A program made the translations under genes and the position numbers. A stretch of 64,000 nucleotides of DNA from Desulfobacterales bacterium (GTDB taxonomy: Bacteria > Desulfobacterota > Desulfobacteria > Desulfobacterales > CAFBRK01), in NCBI GenBank assembly GCA_021737185.1, contig JAIPEL010000005.1, positions 16,566-80,565 on the forward strand, in the 5' to 3' direction. This document shows positions 1-8,910 of the stretch, piece after piece (the stretch's first letter is position 1; each line of letters begins with the position of its first letter). The notes beneath the pieces are model-generated. The model ran no database searches. It was given only the letters and a program-made list of their open reading frames with translations, and had not been told where the DNA came from.

Positions 1-765
1 GAAGCCGAACGCCTCGGCATATTTGGCCAAAAGTTCCCGGCCGAGCCGATGGGTCCCGATTTTGCCGAAGACCGGGTTGATCGACTGGGCAAAAGATTTT
101 CGGAAGGTCGTCCGGTTCGTGTAGCGGTTCTGCACGGTTCCAAGCTGGGATTTGTAAAGGGTGTGCTTCCGGCCGTTGTAGATCAGCTGGGAATCGGGCA
201 GCAGCCCGAGCTCCTGAATGGCGGCTGCGGCAGTGACGATCTTGAACACGCTGGCCGCGGGAAACCGCTTCTCGATACACGGGTTGCTGCTGCCTCCGGT
301 CTTGTCGTATCCGACCATGGCCAAAATCCGGCCGGTGCCGGGTTCCATGGCCACGATGCCGATGTATCGGGAATTTCGCTTGTCGAGTCGATCCATCAGC
401 ATCTGCTGCAAGGGCAGTTGAATACTGGTCTGTACAAGATGGGGCCGCCGGTCGAGGGTGATTTCGAATCCCGATTCTTCGAGATTGACCAGATCCGCCG
501 CCGATATCGCCGTTTGAAGGTCTGTCTTTTCCAGCAGACGGGCGTCCGGCTCGGTAAAAGAGTCTGTTTTTTCGGGGGCCGCGGTCATGCGGTCGGACAG
601 GAGCCAGAACCCGGCCCCCAAGGCAAGTACCGCCGCTGCAATCATCACTCCCCTGGCCATTCGCAACTTGATCCTCTGCCGGAGCCGATGCTGCTTGAGC
701 CGGTTCTGGTACTGCCTCCACCCGGCCTGGCAGGTGCCGAGGGTTCGATCGATTCTGTTTCGCAT
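1..765 (-). CDS. Penicillin-binding transpeptidase, 5' part only (gene runs off the window)
   Basis: Partial minus-strand gene; its 3' end lies beyond base 1. Translated from 765 it begins MRNRIDRTLG, has a basic cytoplasmic stretch, one membrane segment at about residues 36-55, then a periplasmic part. The serine transpeptidase motifs are visible: AASVFK (SxxK, Ser172) and KSFAQSIN (SxN). Such enzymes cross-link peptidoglycan peptides or relate to D,D-transpeptidases. The catalytic domain starts soon after the membrane anchor, so the usual N-terminal dimerisation domain of class B PBPs appears to be missing. The start is uncertain: no strong ribosome site precedes 765, and a GTG at 834 is an alternative. 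It follows metG by about 95 bases and may be cotranscribed with it. Confidence 0.72.
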   Translation of the reverse strand, partial: MRNRIDRTLGTCQAGWRQYQNRLKQHRLRQRIKLRMARGVMIAAAVLALGAGFWLLSDRMTAAPEKTDSFTEPDARLLEKTDLQTAISAADLVNLEESGFEITLDRRPHLVQTSIQLPLQQMLMDRLDKRNSRYIGIVAMEPGTGRILAMVGYDKTGGSSNPCIEKRFPAASVFKIVTAAAAIQELGLLPDSQLIYNGRKHTLYKSQLGTVQNRYTNRTTFRKSFAQSINPVFGKIGTHRLGRELLAKYAEAFGF

Positions 766-860
766 CCGTGGGGGCGCTTTCGTCTGCTTTCCGGAAAAAG
801 CGTTTCTGTCTGACTTCGGCCGCTGCCGGCGCACGTATTTTGCGGACCGGGTCCGGCCGG

Positions 861-2783
861 TTATCGAACGGTCGTTCCGGGCTTTACTGCCCGGTCGATC
901 GTTACCAAGCGGGGTCCGGAGTCTTCGGCAGCGGCCAGTATCATCCCGTTTGAGAGGACGCCCATGAGCTTGGCCGGTGCTAAATTGGCCACCACGACCA
1001 CCTGCTTTCCGACCAGGTCTTCCGGTGCGTATGCGTCTGCAATCCCCGCGACCACTGTCCGGATCTCGCCTAGGTCGATTTCCAGTTTCAGCAGCTTTTT
1101 TGCCCGGGGGATCGCCTCGGCCCGCAGCACGGTGGCCACCCGAAGATCGACCTTGGCCAAATCGTCAATCCCGATTTGGGGCTTGAACGCTGCGGCATCG
1201 TCTCCCGGCGCCGCAGCGCCGGAGTCGTCGCTTGCACTCTTTTTGGCATCGACCCGGGGAAAAAGGCTGACTCCTTTGGGAATCTTCGTTCCCGGGGGAA
1301 GCTGCCGCCAGGACCGCAGCCGCCGGAGAGTAAAAGACGGTGTTTCCGTCTCCAACCCCAGATGCTTTTGCATGGTGGCCGCGGTGTCGGGCATCACCGG
1401 CCAAATCAGCCCCGCGATAATCCGCAGCCCCTCGAGCAGGTTGTAGATGACCACCTCCAGGTGCTTGCGGCTTGTCTCTTTTTTGGCCAGTTCCCAGGGA
1501 GCGGTGACATCCACGTATTTGTTGAGCCGGTTGATGAACGCCCAGACCGCGATCAGCGCCTTGTGAAATTCGAAGCCCTCCATGGCCGCTTCATAGCGAT
1601 CGACGGTTTCTGCCGCGGCCTCGGCGATGCCCAAGTCAAACTCCCCGCCGACGTCCTGATCCGCCTCCGGCACCCGCCCGTCAAAGTATTTGCGGGCCAT
1701 GGCAACGACCCGGGAAAACAGGTTTCCCAGATCATTGGCCAGATCCGCGTTGATTCGGGCCACCAGCGCGGATTCGCTGAAGCTGGAATCAAGACCGAAC
1801 ACCATTTCTCTCAGGAGAAAGAAGCGAAACGCATCCAAACCATAGACTTTTGCCAGCTCCAGGGGCTCGACCACGTTGCCGAGACTTTTGGACATCTTGC
1901 TTTGCTGAACGTTCCAGTATCCGTGAACGTTCAGATGCCGGTACAGGGGAATTTTCGCCGCCTTGAGCATGATCGGCCAGTAAATTCCATGAGGCTTGAG
2001 GATATCCTTGGCAACGATGTGCTGCGCCGCCGGCCAGAACCGGCGGTATCGCTCGCCGTCCGGATACCTCAGCGCCGATACGTAGTTGAGCAGGGCGTCG
2101 AACCAGACATAGGTGACATATTGATCGTCAAAAGGAAGCGTGATCCCCCATTTGAGCCGCGATTTGGGCCGGGAAATGCATAAATCCTCCAGGGGTTCTT
2201 TGAGAAAGGAGAGCACCTCGTTGCGATATCGCTCAGGCCGGATAAAGTCCGGGTTCTTTTGAATATGCTCCACCAGCCAGTCCTGATACCGGCTCATTTT
2301 GAAAAAATAATTGGCCTCCTTGATCGTTTCGGGCTCGACTTCGTGGTCCGGGCAGCGGCCGTCGACCAATTCGCGCTCGGTGTAGAACCGTTCGCAGCCG
2401 AAGCAATATAAGCCCTCATACTCGCTGAAATAGATGTCTCCGGCATCGTAGATCTCCTGCAGTACCCGTTCTACGACGCTCATGTGTGCGGGGTCGGTGG
2501 TTCGAATGAACTGGTCGTAGCCGATGTTCAGCCGCGGCCAGAGATCCTGAAAGAGGCGGCTGATCTCATCGACGTATACCCTGGGGCTTTTGTTTTCTTT
2601 CTGGGCCGCCTGGACGACCTTGTCCCCGTGCTCGTCTGTGCCGGTGAGAAAAAAAGTCTCCTCTTCCTTCATGGCATGGAACCGGCAGGCTACATCGGCG
2701 ACGATGGTCGTGTATGCATGGCCCAGGTGAGGCCGGGCATTGACGTAATAGATGGGCGTGGTGATGTAAAACCGTTCGGCCAT
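861..2783 (-). CDS. metG: Methionyl-tRNA synthetase
   Basis: Charges tRNA-Met with methionine in the cytoplasm. The 640-residue product has the class I signatures HLGH (residues 19-22) and KMSKS (296-300), a zinc-knuckle insertion with Cys127, Cys130, Cys144 and His147, and a C-terminal tRNA-binding (EMAP/OB-fold) domain from about residue 535, as in the long dimeric bacterial form. The ATG is preceded by GGGGGAG. It lies 8 bases downstream of the PSP1-family gene in an apparent holB-PSP1-metG operon, an order I know from many bacteria. Full length, with no sign of damage. Confidence 0.97.
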   Translation of the reverse strand: MAERFYITTPIYYVNARPHLGHAYTTIVADVACRFHAMKEEETFFLTGTDEHGDKVVQAAQKENKSPRVYVDEISRLFQDLWPRLNIGYDQFIRTTDPAHMSVVERVLQEIYDAGDIYFSEYEGLYCFGCERFYTERELVDGRCPDHEVEPETIKEANYFFKMSRYQDWLVEHIQKNPDFIRPERYRNEVLSFLKEPLEDLCISRPKSRLKWGITLPFDDQYVTYVWFDALLNYVSALRYPDGERYRRFWPAAQHIVAKDILKPHGIYWPIMLKAAKIPLYRHLNVHGYWNVQQSKMSKSLGNVVEPLELAKVYGLDAFRFFLLREMVFGLDSSFSESALVARINADLANDLGNLFSRVVAMARKYFDGRVPEADQDVGGEFDLGIAEAAAETVDRYEAAMEGFEFHKALIAVWAFINRLNKYVDVTAPWELAKKETSRKHLEVVIYNLLEGLRIIAGLIWPVMPDTAATMQKHLGLETETPSFTLRRLRSWRQLPPGTKIPKGVSLFPRVDAKKSASDDSGAAAPGDDAAAFKPQIGIDDLAKVDLRVATVLRAEAIPRAKKLLKLEIDLGEIRTVVAGIADAYAPEDLVGKQVVVVANLAPAKLMGVLSNGMILAAAEDSGPRLVTIDRAVKPGTTVR

Positions 2784-2791
2784 GGCTCCCC

Positions 2792-3595
2792 CTATTTCTT
2801 CCCTGCTGCGACGTTTGTCAGCTCGGTCTCGATGATGCCGCCGTCTTCGAGTCTGACCGAAAGCCGATGATTGATCACGTTGTGCCGCACCACCTTTCCC
2901 CGACCCTCCGGGGTATCCACCATGGAACCAATCTTTGGATACTCCTGTTTCAGCCAGCGGTAGGTTTCGTTTTCAAAGGTCAGGCAGCACATCAGTCGGC
3001 CGCATTGACCGGAGATTTTGGTCGGATTCAGCGAAAGACTCTGTTCTTTGGCCATTTTAATGGAAACCGGCTCGAATTTTTCGATAAACGAAGAGCAGCA
3101 CAGCTGCCGTCCGCAGCGTCCGAGCCCTCCGCACATCTTGGCCTGGTTTCGGATGCCCACCTGCCGCATTTCAATCCGGATCTTGAACTCCTTGACAAGC
3201 ATCTTGACCAGCTGCCGAAAATCGACCCGGCCTTCGGCCGTAAAAAAGAAGGTCAGCCGGCTGGCATCAAACGTGCTCTCCACGGCAAAGAGATTCATCT
3301 TGAGGCCGAGATCCTTGATGCACTTCAGGCAGAACGTATGGGCGTAGCGCTCGGTTTCAGCGTTTTTCTCCACCTGACGGAAGTCGTCTTCGGAGGCCAG
3401 CCGATAGACTTTCTTCAGTTTTTTGTCCCTAGCGTCCTCTTCGACGGCCCTGGGCGCAACGGCCACCACACCGAAGCCGAGCCCCTTTTCCGTCTCGACG
3501 ATCACGTGATCCCCCTGGTTGAGCACAAAGGCTCCGGAATCAAAATCGTAGACTTTTCCTGCAGGTTTGAACCGTATCCCGACGATTTTAGGCAT
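2792..3595 (-). CDS. PSP1 domain protein, RicT/YaaT-like
   Basis: A 267-residue PSP1-family protein. Two cysteine groups stand out: Cys155, Cys161, Cys166-167 and Cys198, Cys203-204 (motifs CGRQLCCSSF and CGRLMCCL). In Bacillus RicT (YaaT) such cysteines help hold iron-sulfur clusters in a complex that affects RNA processing; carrying that role over to this organism is inference. The N-terminus MPKIVGIRFK is typical of the family. Its start overlaps the 3' end of holB by 8 bases, so translation is probably coupled, and metG follows immediately. The gene order supports a housekeeping role. Confidence 0.85.
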   Translation of the reverse strand: MPKIVGIRFKPAGKVYDFDSGAFVLNQGDHVIVETEKGLGFGVVAVAPRAVEEDARDKKLKKVYRLASEDDFRQVEKNAETERYAHTFCLKCIKDLGLKMNLFAVESTFDASRLTFFFTAEGRVDFRQLVKMLVKEFKIRIEMRQVGIRNQAKMCGGLGRCGRQLCCSSFIEKFEPVSIKMAKEQSLSLNPTKISGQCGRLMCCLTFENETYRWLKQEYPKIGSMVDTPEGRGKVVRHNVINHRLSVRLEDGGIIETELTNVAAGKK

Positions 3596-4580
3596 CGATC
3601 ATTTCCAGTGTCATGGCTTCCAGCGCAAGCCTCGAATTGGCATTGGCCCGGATCCGCTTTTGGGCCCTTTCCACGGCTTCGATCATGCGCATTGTATTTT
3701 CAAGACGGTGACGCCGGGAATCCTGTTCGATACGGGCGGCAAGATCCCGGTTCACGATGAGTTGTGGCTGAAACCGGCTGACGACCAGATCACGCATGTA
3801 AAGCTTTAGTATTTCCAGTGACTTTTCCAGCATCTCTTTGTCTGCGGCGAGAATTTCGGCAAAGGCGAGACGCCTTGCCACCGGCCCCTGGGTCAGGTCA
3901 TCAAAAATGTCGATCAACGCGTTGCGTCGCTGCTCGAAATGGGCGTCCCGCATGGCCAGGGCCCGAGAAAGACTCCCCTCGGCCGCCGCGGAAAGCACCT
4001 GGGCCCGCTCCGGTGCAACACCGTGTTTTTCGACCAAGATTTCTGCCAGCCGCTCCCTGGCGATCGGATGGAACCGGATGTGCTGGCAACGGGAAACGAT
4101 CGTGGGAAGAAGATCGGAGGTCTGGGGAGCGTTCAAAACGATCAGCGTTTGCTCCGGCGGTTCCTCCAGAATTTTCAGCATCGCATTGCCTGCCTCCGGA
4201 TTCATGCGGTGCGCCTCGGAAACGATGGCCACCCGGCATCGCGCCTCGTAAGGCTTCAAAGAGACGGCATGAATGAGGTCCCGAATCTGGTCGATGCGAA
4301 TGAACGATCGGGTAGGCTGAATCTGAAGGACATCCGGATGTATGCCCGCCCGGATCTTCCGGCAGGCGCTGCATGCCCCGCAAGGGCGGGCGCGATCGTG
4401 GTTCGGTTCCGAATCGTACCGACGGCAATTGAGGGCCATTGCCAGCATCCGAGCAGCGGAAAATTTCCCGGTCCCTTCCATCCCCGTGAACAGCAGGGCG
4501 TGGGGGAGAACTCCCTCCCGCAGCAGCGACTCGAGCCGCCGGACGGCCGGCTGGTCCTTTATTGTGTCAAGCCCAGACAC
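3588..4580 (-). CDS. holB: DNA polymerase III delta-prime subunit (clamp-loader)
   Basis: A 330-residue AAA+ protein of the clamp-loader family. It shows a degenerate P-loop GMEGTGKF (residues 33-40) and a four-cysteine zinc module (Cys52, Cys67, Cys70, Cys73), as in delta-prime and the gamma/tau subunits. The sensor region reads LNAPQTSDLLPTIVSRC. The missing Ser/Thr after the P-loop lysine fits delta-prime, which does not hydrolyse ATP. The start is GTG, only a few bases after the HU/IHF stop, so it probably depends on translational coupling. The thymidylate kinase gene that often precedes holB is absent here. Confidence 0.9.
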   Translation of the reverse strand: MSGLDTIKDQPAVRRLESLLREGVLPHALLFTGMEGTGKFSAARMLAMALNCRRYDSEPNHDRARPCGACSACRKIRAGIHPDVLQIQPTRSFIRIDQIRDLIHAVSLKPYEARCRVAIVSEAHRMNPEAGNAMLKILEEPPEQTLIVLNAPQTSDLLPTIVSRCQHIRFHPIARERLAEILVEKHGVAPERAQVLSAAAEGSLSRALAMRDAHFEQRRNALIDIFDDLTQGPVARRLAFAEILAADKEMLEKSLEILKLYMRDLVVSRFQPQLIVNRDLAARIEQDSRRHRLENTMRMIEAVERAQKRIRANANSRLALEAMTLEMIDA

Positions 4581-4584
4581 AAAC

Positions 4585-4860
4585 TTACTGATCGACCCGA
4601 TCCCGAAGTTCTTTGCCCGATTTGAAAAACGGCAGCTTTTTGGGTTTGATCAGCACTTTTTCGCCGGTTTTCGGATTTCTGCCGATATAGCTTTCGTATT
4701 TCTTGATAAAGAAACTGCACAATCCTCGGATTTCCACCCGGTCTCCCTGGGCCATCGCGTCCGCCATGTTGTCGAAAAATATCTGAACCACCTTCGCCGC
4801 TTCGGCCTTGGAAAGGTTGGCCTCATTTTTTAAGGCGGAAATCAGCTCCAGTTTGTTCAT
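4585..4860 (-). CDS. HU/IHF-family DNA-bending protein
   Basis: A 91-residue nucleoid protein beginning MNKLELISAL, with the family's DNA-binding arm around GRNPKTGEKVLIKPKK. The ATG at 4860 is preceded by a perfect AGGAGG, which fixes the start; an in-frame extension upstream is not supported. RGLCSFFIKKY replaces the usual RGFGSF core and carries a cysteine. The protein would dimerise and bend DNA. A plausible sigma-70 promoter lies about 60-90 bases upstream. HU alpha/beta or IHF identity cannot be settled by eye. Confidence 0.93.
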   Translation of the reverse strand: MNKLELISALKNEANLSKAEAAKVVQIFFDNMADAMAQGDRVEIRGLCSFFIKKYESYIGRNPKTGEKVLIKPKKLPFFKSGKELRDRVDQ

Positions 4861-4918
4861 CGATCCTCCTTCCCGATGCTGCTTTTCCGGCAAAAACGAA
4901 TTCGCATCAGCGCGTTTA

Positions 4919-4947
4919 TTGTTAAACAAAAGTTTACAGAAAGTCAA
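4919..4947 (-). promoter_or_regulatory. Candidate sigma-70 promoter for the HU/IHF-holB-PSP1-metG run
   Basis: On the minus strand a TTGACT hexamer (4942-4947) is followed after 17 bases by TAACAA (4919-4924). Hexamers and spacing are close to consensus, and the pair sits upstream of the AGGAGG/ATG of the HU/IHF gene. No start-site data are available. Confidence 0.5.
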
Positions 4948-4951
4948 CGAG

Positions 4952-5479
4952 TTATGTCAATATATCGGGCACCCTCTCGAGATCCTCCTCCGCCACTTCC
5001 ACGGCAGCGTATCGCCCGAGCGCCTCGATGTGGACCACCACCCGCCCCTGTCCCTTATAGCGGATAAACGTGCCGGCAACGCCTGAAAAGGGCCCTTCGA
5101 CAACCATGACCCCTTCTCCCTTGCGCAGCCGGGCGCCGGTCTCGATCGGCAGGTCGGTGGCCACCATGATCTTGAGCGAGTCGACGGTGCCGGGCGGAAC
5201 CGGAACCGGTCCGGCGTGGGTGCCGACAAGCCGAACAACGCCGGCGGTTTTCACGATTTCCAGATGCTCCCGCGGATGCAGGTCGGTCCGCACGAACAGG
5301 TAGCCGGGAAAAAGAGGCACACGAATCATGACCTTACGGTCCCGACGACGGCTTCGCATGCTGACCTTGGGCAAAAACACTTCCAGTTGCTTTTTTGCCA
5401 GGGCTTCGTGGGCCACGCTTTCATGCCGGCTTTTGGTATGCAGAACGTACCAGGCGCGCTTCGCCTCGCGATGGGTCAT
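4952..5479 (-). CDS. NusG-family transcription antiterminator paralogue (RfaH/LoaP/UpxY-like)
   Basis: A 175-residue NusG-like protein: an NGN domain at the N-terminus (AWYVLHTKSRHE), the PLFPGYLFVR core, and a KOW domain at the C-terminus (GEGVMVVEGPFSGVAGTF). The start ATG at 5479 has GAGG at the right distance; a GTG two codons upstream overlaps that ribosome site. Specialised NusG paralogues load RNA polymerase at particular operons and stop early termination, often in polysaccharide loci. General NusG usually sits with rpl genes, so this copy is probably specialised. It lies between lptD and HU, with only a few bases on each side; its target is unknown. Confidence 0.85.
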   Translation of the reverse strand: MTHREAKRAWYVLHTKSRHESVAHEALAKKQLEVFLPKVSMRSRRRDRKVMIRVPLFPGYLFVRTDLHPREHLEIVKTAGVVRLVGTHAGPVPVPPGTVDSLKIMVATDLPIETGARLRKGEGVMVVEGPFSGVAGTFIRYKGQGRVVVHIEALGRYAAVEVAEEDLERVPDILT

Positions 5480-5520
5480 GAACACCTCTTCGAATTATGG
5501 AATTCTGACACTCCCTATAA

Positions 5521-7785
5521 TCAGTCGCCTCCGAAACCGAAGCTGGATGCCGCGCCTCCCAGCCCCTTGAGCGCCACCATGAAATTGACGCTCTGATCAT
5601 CTGCCTCTTCCAGGTACTTGACGGCTATGGACCAGCACTGCGCCCGGTAAAGAACGCCGACGCCCGTCTTCAGGTTTTTGTCGTCACGCAGGTTCTGCTC
5701 GTACTCTCCGGTCAGGGCGACGGCACCGGTCAGCTGCAGCAGGCCGTCGAAGATGACCGATTCGTTGATATCCTGCGTATAGCGGTACTCGACGTAGAGC
5801 CGGTCTCCGCGGTCATCGCTCATGGTTGCCAGCAGGTTGTGGCCGACAAACGCGGAATCGTAGGTCGAATAGAGGGCGTCGGCTTTCAAATTGACGTTGG
5901 GGATCGGTCTTATTTCCAGCTCTGCGGTGATCGGAGAAAACGGCCGTGGATCGTCGTTTCTTTCCTTTTGAATGTCGTAGCTTTGAAAAAGCTTGAGCCG
6001 AAGCATATCCCGGTATCCCGGCCCCGCATCGCCTGCCTGAGGCGTCCTGGAAATCAAGGTGTTGGTCAAGCCATAGGTGACCAGATTCTTCTGTTCGATC
6101 CGATCCGTTTCATCGAAGAAGGGAAGATCCTGCTGATCCTGATCCGGCACATATTCGTAGACCACCTGAGGCCGGAATATATGCTGGACCCGGTCGATCC
6201 GATCCGATTCAAAGGAAAAGACGCGATACACTTCCGAGGACAGGTCGAACCGGAAATCGAACATCTCCCGGTGAAAAGAACGATCACGGCCCTGCTCGCC
6301 ATCTTCGTAATGATCGACCAACCAGGCGGTTTCCCGCAACCCGACCGAAGGCTCTATATTTACAACATGCCCCAGGCGAAACGGATAGTATACCCGGGGA
6401 TAGAGATCGACCCGTTGGCCCCGATCGCCGTCCAGACGGTAGAAATGGACGTACTCGCTTTCAAAATCGAAGACGGCGGGGGCGAGCAGCAGCGGCTGCC
6501 GGGAGCCGGTAAAATTGACAAAGGGAAGCCTTTGAAGGGTCTCATCGGTTTCTTCGTATCGGCGGCGGATGACATCGTCGTACCATCGGGCTTCGGCATT
6601 GAGGCTGTAGCCGGGCCAGATCCGGTTGAAGTTGACCCGATTGAGCCGGGTGGTTTCGGTATAGTCGTCGATCTCCCGGCCAAAGGTCTCCAGGAACTCG
6701 TCGCGGCTCTTCTCAAATCCGTTGTATCCGCTTTCGAACTCCAGCAAATAGTCCTGGTCACTGACGACGTCCAGATCGAGCTTTGCCGTAAAGCCGGCCG
6801 GCAGATCCTGGTCGTGCTTCATCCTAAACCAGTACCGGTCCGAATTGGGCCGGAGGAGATCGTCTCCGTCATATCCCCATTTCTCGGAACCGGGGCTGCC
6901 GTCGTCTACCTTTCGGTCCGAAAACCCATCGGCCATCATCGTGCCGCGGGACTGTTCGTCAAGAATATATCGGTATTCCACTCCCGGCCGAACCCCTCTT
7001 TCGCTCATGAAGTGGGCGTAAAAAGTGGCGTCCGAGCTTTCGTCGATGGCCCAGAAAAACGGCTGCAAAAACTCGAACCCCCTGCGGTCCGACAGGCCGA
7101 ACTCAGGGGTGAGCAGGCCGCTCTGGCGCTCGATTTTCGCCGGGAACAGCATCCACGGCGTGTACAAGACGGGTACCGGACCGGCCCACAAGGCGCCGTG
7201 ACGCAGCGTGCCGTACCCTTCGATGGTGATCGAAAGCTTTCTGCCGGTAATCTTCCAGTCCGGGCGGTCAATGTCGCAGGAAGTGACCGTCACCCGATCG
7301 GCGGTGTAAGAATCGGGGCCGACCTTTTCGATCCGGTCTGCTTGAATCGTAAAATGATTCTCAGCGATGAACAGGCTGCCGTCGAAGACGACCCCGGTTT
7401 CTGCCGCCAGATCCAGGTCGGCCTTTCGGGCGGTAATCACATCCTCGCCCGACGAGATCGTCACGTGCCCCTCGGCGGATGCCTTCATCCGATTGTGGTC
7501 GAATCGGACCGTGTCGGCGGCGATTTGCAGCTTCCCCCGGCGGATCACCACATTGCCCGATGCGGCGTACACATCGGCCTGGCGGTCATGGCGGACCTCG
7601 TCGGCCTGGATATGCCAGGGGGCGTCGGGATCTTGAAAGTCGGCGACGGGCCCCTGCGGTCCTGCCGCACAGGGAAGGCAGAAACCATGCAGCCACAAGA
7701 TGAAAAAAAAGGCCAGCACCCGGCAACGCCTCGATAGAGAGGGTCGACTGCCGCTGCCGAACCGAGTCGCCGGGATCGATGCCAA
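5521..7785 (-). CDS. lptD: LPS-assembly outer-membrane protein LptD
   Basis: A roughly 754-residue exported protein: signal peptide (VLAFFFILWLHGF), an OstA/LptA-like jellyroll at about residues 55-155 (WHIQADEV, ASGNVVIRRGKLQIAADTV), then a long beta-barrel domain rich in alternating aromatic residues, ending in FGFGGD. LptD with LptE inserts lipopolysaccharide into the outer leaflet, so the organism has a true LPS outer membrane. There is no usable ATG near the start. The frame can begin at TTG 7785, but a GGAGGG lies seven bases before an in-frame ATT at 7800, so an ATT start is possible. Confidence 0.93.
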   Translation of the reverse strand: MASIPATRFGSGSRPSLSRRCRVLAFFFILWLHGFCLPCAAGPQGPVADFQDPDAPWHIQADEVRHDRQADVYAASGNVVIRRGKLQIAADTVRFDHNRMKASAEGHVTISSGEDVITARKADLDLAAETGVVFDGSLFIAENHFTIQADRIEKVGPDSYTADRVTVTSCDIDRPDWKITGRKLSITIEGYGTLRHGALWAGPVPVLYTPWMLFPAKIERQSGLLTPEFGLSDRRGFEFLQPFFWAIDESSDATFYAHFMSERGVRPGVEYRYILDEQSRGTMMADGFSDRKVDDGSPGSEKWGYDGDDLLRPNSDRYWFRMKHDQDLPAGFTAKLDLDVVSDQDYLLEFESGYNGFEKSRDEFLETFGREIDDYTETTRLNRVNFNRIWPGYSLNAEARWYDDVIRRRYEETDETLQRLPFVNFTGSRQPLLLAPAVFDFESEYVHFYRLDGDRGQRVDLYPRVYYPFRLGHVVNIEPSVGLRETAWLVDHYEDGEQGRDRSFHREMFDFRFDLSSEVYRVFSFESDRIDRVQHIFRPQVVYEYVPDQDQQDLPFFDETDRIEQKNLVTYGLTNTLISRTPQAGDAGPGYRDMLRLKLFQSYDIQKERNDDPRPFSPITAELEIRPIPNVNLKADALYSTYDSAFVGHNLLATMSDDRGDRLYVEYRYTQDINESVIFDGLLQLTGAVALTGEYEQNLRDDKNLKTGVGVLYRAQCWSIAVKYLEEADDQSVNFMVALKGLGGAASSFGFGGD

Positions 7786-7875
7786 GCCGTTTCGCTGAAT
7801 GGGAATTCCCTCCTACCCGTAAAATCGACTGTGCCTTGATTGTCCTATAACACGTTGAAAATGATTAAAATATTT

Positions 7876-7905
7876 TATATACTGAAAATAATCAGATTGT
7901 GTCAA
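7876..7905 (-). promoter_or_regulatory. Candidate promoter for lptD
   Basis: Minus-strand TTGACA (7900-7905), 18-base spacer, TATATA (7876-7881), in an AT-rich stretch about 75-100 bases upstream of lptD. The perfect -35 box and near-consensus -10 make this one of the better promoters in the window. Confidence 0.6.
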
Positions 7906-7988
7906 CCATGATGGAAGCCCTCTGCAGGGCTCTGCCAAAGTCCGCGTGGCGGGCGAACCATTGATGGGGCGCCGGTCGTATCGACCGT

Positions 7989-8048
7989 TGGAGGGACGCG
8001 CTCTGTCGCGTCCGACCGCGGGCGGCCACGACAGAGCGTGGCCCTCCA
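7989..8048. repeat. Dispersed repeat family A, minimal copy (nested double palindrome)
   Basis: A 60-base unit: an outer stem (TGGAGGG / CCCTCCA) encloses two hairpins (GGACGCG-6 nt-CGCGTCC and GGCCACG-6 nt-CGTGGCC). In this copy the two loop regions, CTCTGT and ACAGAG, are exact reverse complements. The same unit recurs inside larger copies elsewhere in the window. It lies in the lptD-surE divergent gap (7786-8150), which otherwise holds only the lptD promoter and a short AGGCCC/GGGCCT hairpin. Confidence 0.9.
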
Positions 8049-8150
8049 TTTTTGGACTTTGACGGGACCCTGAGGCCCTTTGGGCCTGAGGGTATAGGGC
8101 AGACCCAAGGGCTTTTTTATCTTAACTTTTTCGCCGAGGGTGATAGACGC

Positions 8151-8909
8151 ATGAAGGTATTGCTGACCAACGACGACGGGATCCATGCAGAAGGGCTGCG
8201 GGCGCTGTTTCAGGCCTTTTCGCCGCGGCATGAGGCAACGGTGATCGCCCCGGAGCGGGAAAGAAGTGCGGTGGGCCACGGGATCACCCTCCACAAGCCG
8301 CTGCGCTCCACGCAGGTTTCATTCGACGGCGGACCTCCGGGCTACGCCATCAGCGGCACCCCGGTGGACTGCATCAAGCTGGGGCTCCTTGATATTCTGG
8401 CCGAGCCGCCGGAAGTGGTTCTTGCCGGCATCAATCCCGGCGCCAACGTGGGGATCAACATCAACTACTCCGGGACGGTGTGTGCCGCCAAGGAGGCGGC
8501 TATTTACGGGGTGCCGGCCATCGCCGTTTCGATGCCGGGGCCGGCTCCAACCCACTATGCCACCGCCGCCGCCTTTGCCCTGAAGCTGGCCGAGACCGTC
8601 CGGGACCGGGGCCTTCCCCGGGGAATTTTTCTCAATGTCAACGTCCCGGACCGGCCGCCTTCTGAAATCGCCGGAGTCCGGATCAGCCGGCAGGGGACCA
8701 AGCTCTTTACCGAATACGTGGAGAAACGGACGGATCCAAGAAACCGCACCTACTATTGGCAGGGCTGCGATGCGCCGGCTGACACGGAAGACCCGCAGAT
8801 CGACGAGGCGGTTCTTCACCGCAATTACATCTCCGTCACCCCGATCCGGTGTGATTGCACGGACTACGATCTCTTGGAACAGATGCAGGCTTGGAAGATC
8901 GGCGGGTGA
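8151..8909 (+). CDS. surE: 5'/3'-nucleotidase SurE
   Basis: A 252-residue SurE-family phosphatase acting on nucleoside monophosphates in a metal-dependent manner. The metal site is visible as NDDG (Asp8, Asp9), Ser39 (ERERSA) and Asn95 (GINPGANVG). The start MKVLLTNDDG at 8151 follows GAGGG at a suitable distance; the in-frame upstream extension overlaps a hairpin and is not typical of the family. The gene faces pyrG, with a roughly 500-base repeat block between the two 3' ends. Confidence 0.95.
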   Translation: MKVLLTNDDGIHAEGLRALFQAFSPRHEATVIAPERERSAVGHGITLHKPLRSTQVSFDGGPPGYAISGTPVDCIKLGLLDILAEPPEVVLAGINPGANVGININYSGTVCAAKEAAIYGVPAIAVSMPGPAPTHYATAAAFALKLAETVRDRGLPRGIFLNVNVPDRPPSEIAGVRISRQGTKLFTEYVEKRTDPRNRTYYWQGCDAPADTEDPQIDEAVLHRNYISVTPIRCDCTDYDLLEQMQAWKIGG

Positions 8910-8910
8910 G

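Noticed and set aside
5839..7737. A 632-codon open frame on the + strand
   Set aside because: It is antisense to lptD, which has signal peptide, jellyroll and barrel features; high GC in the third position of lptD codons opens the opposite frame.
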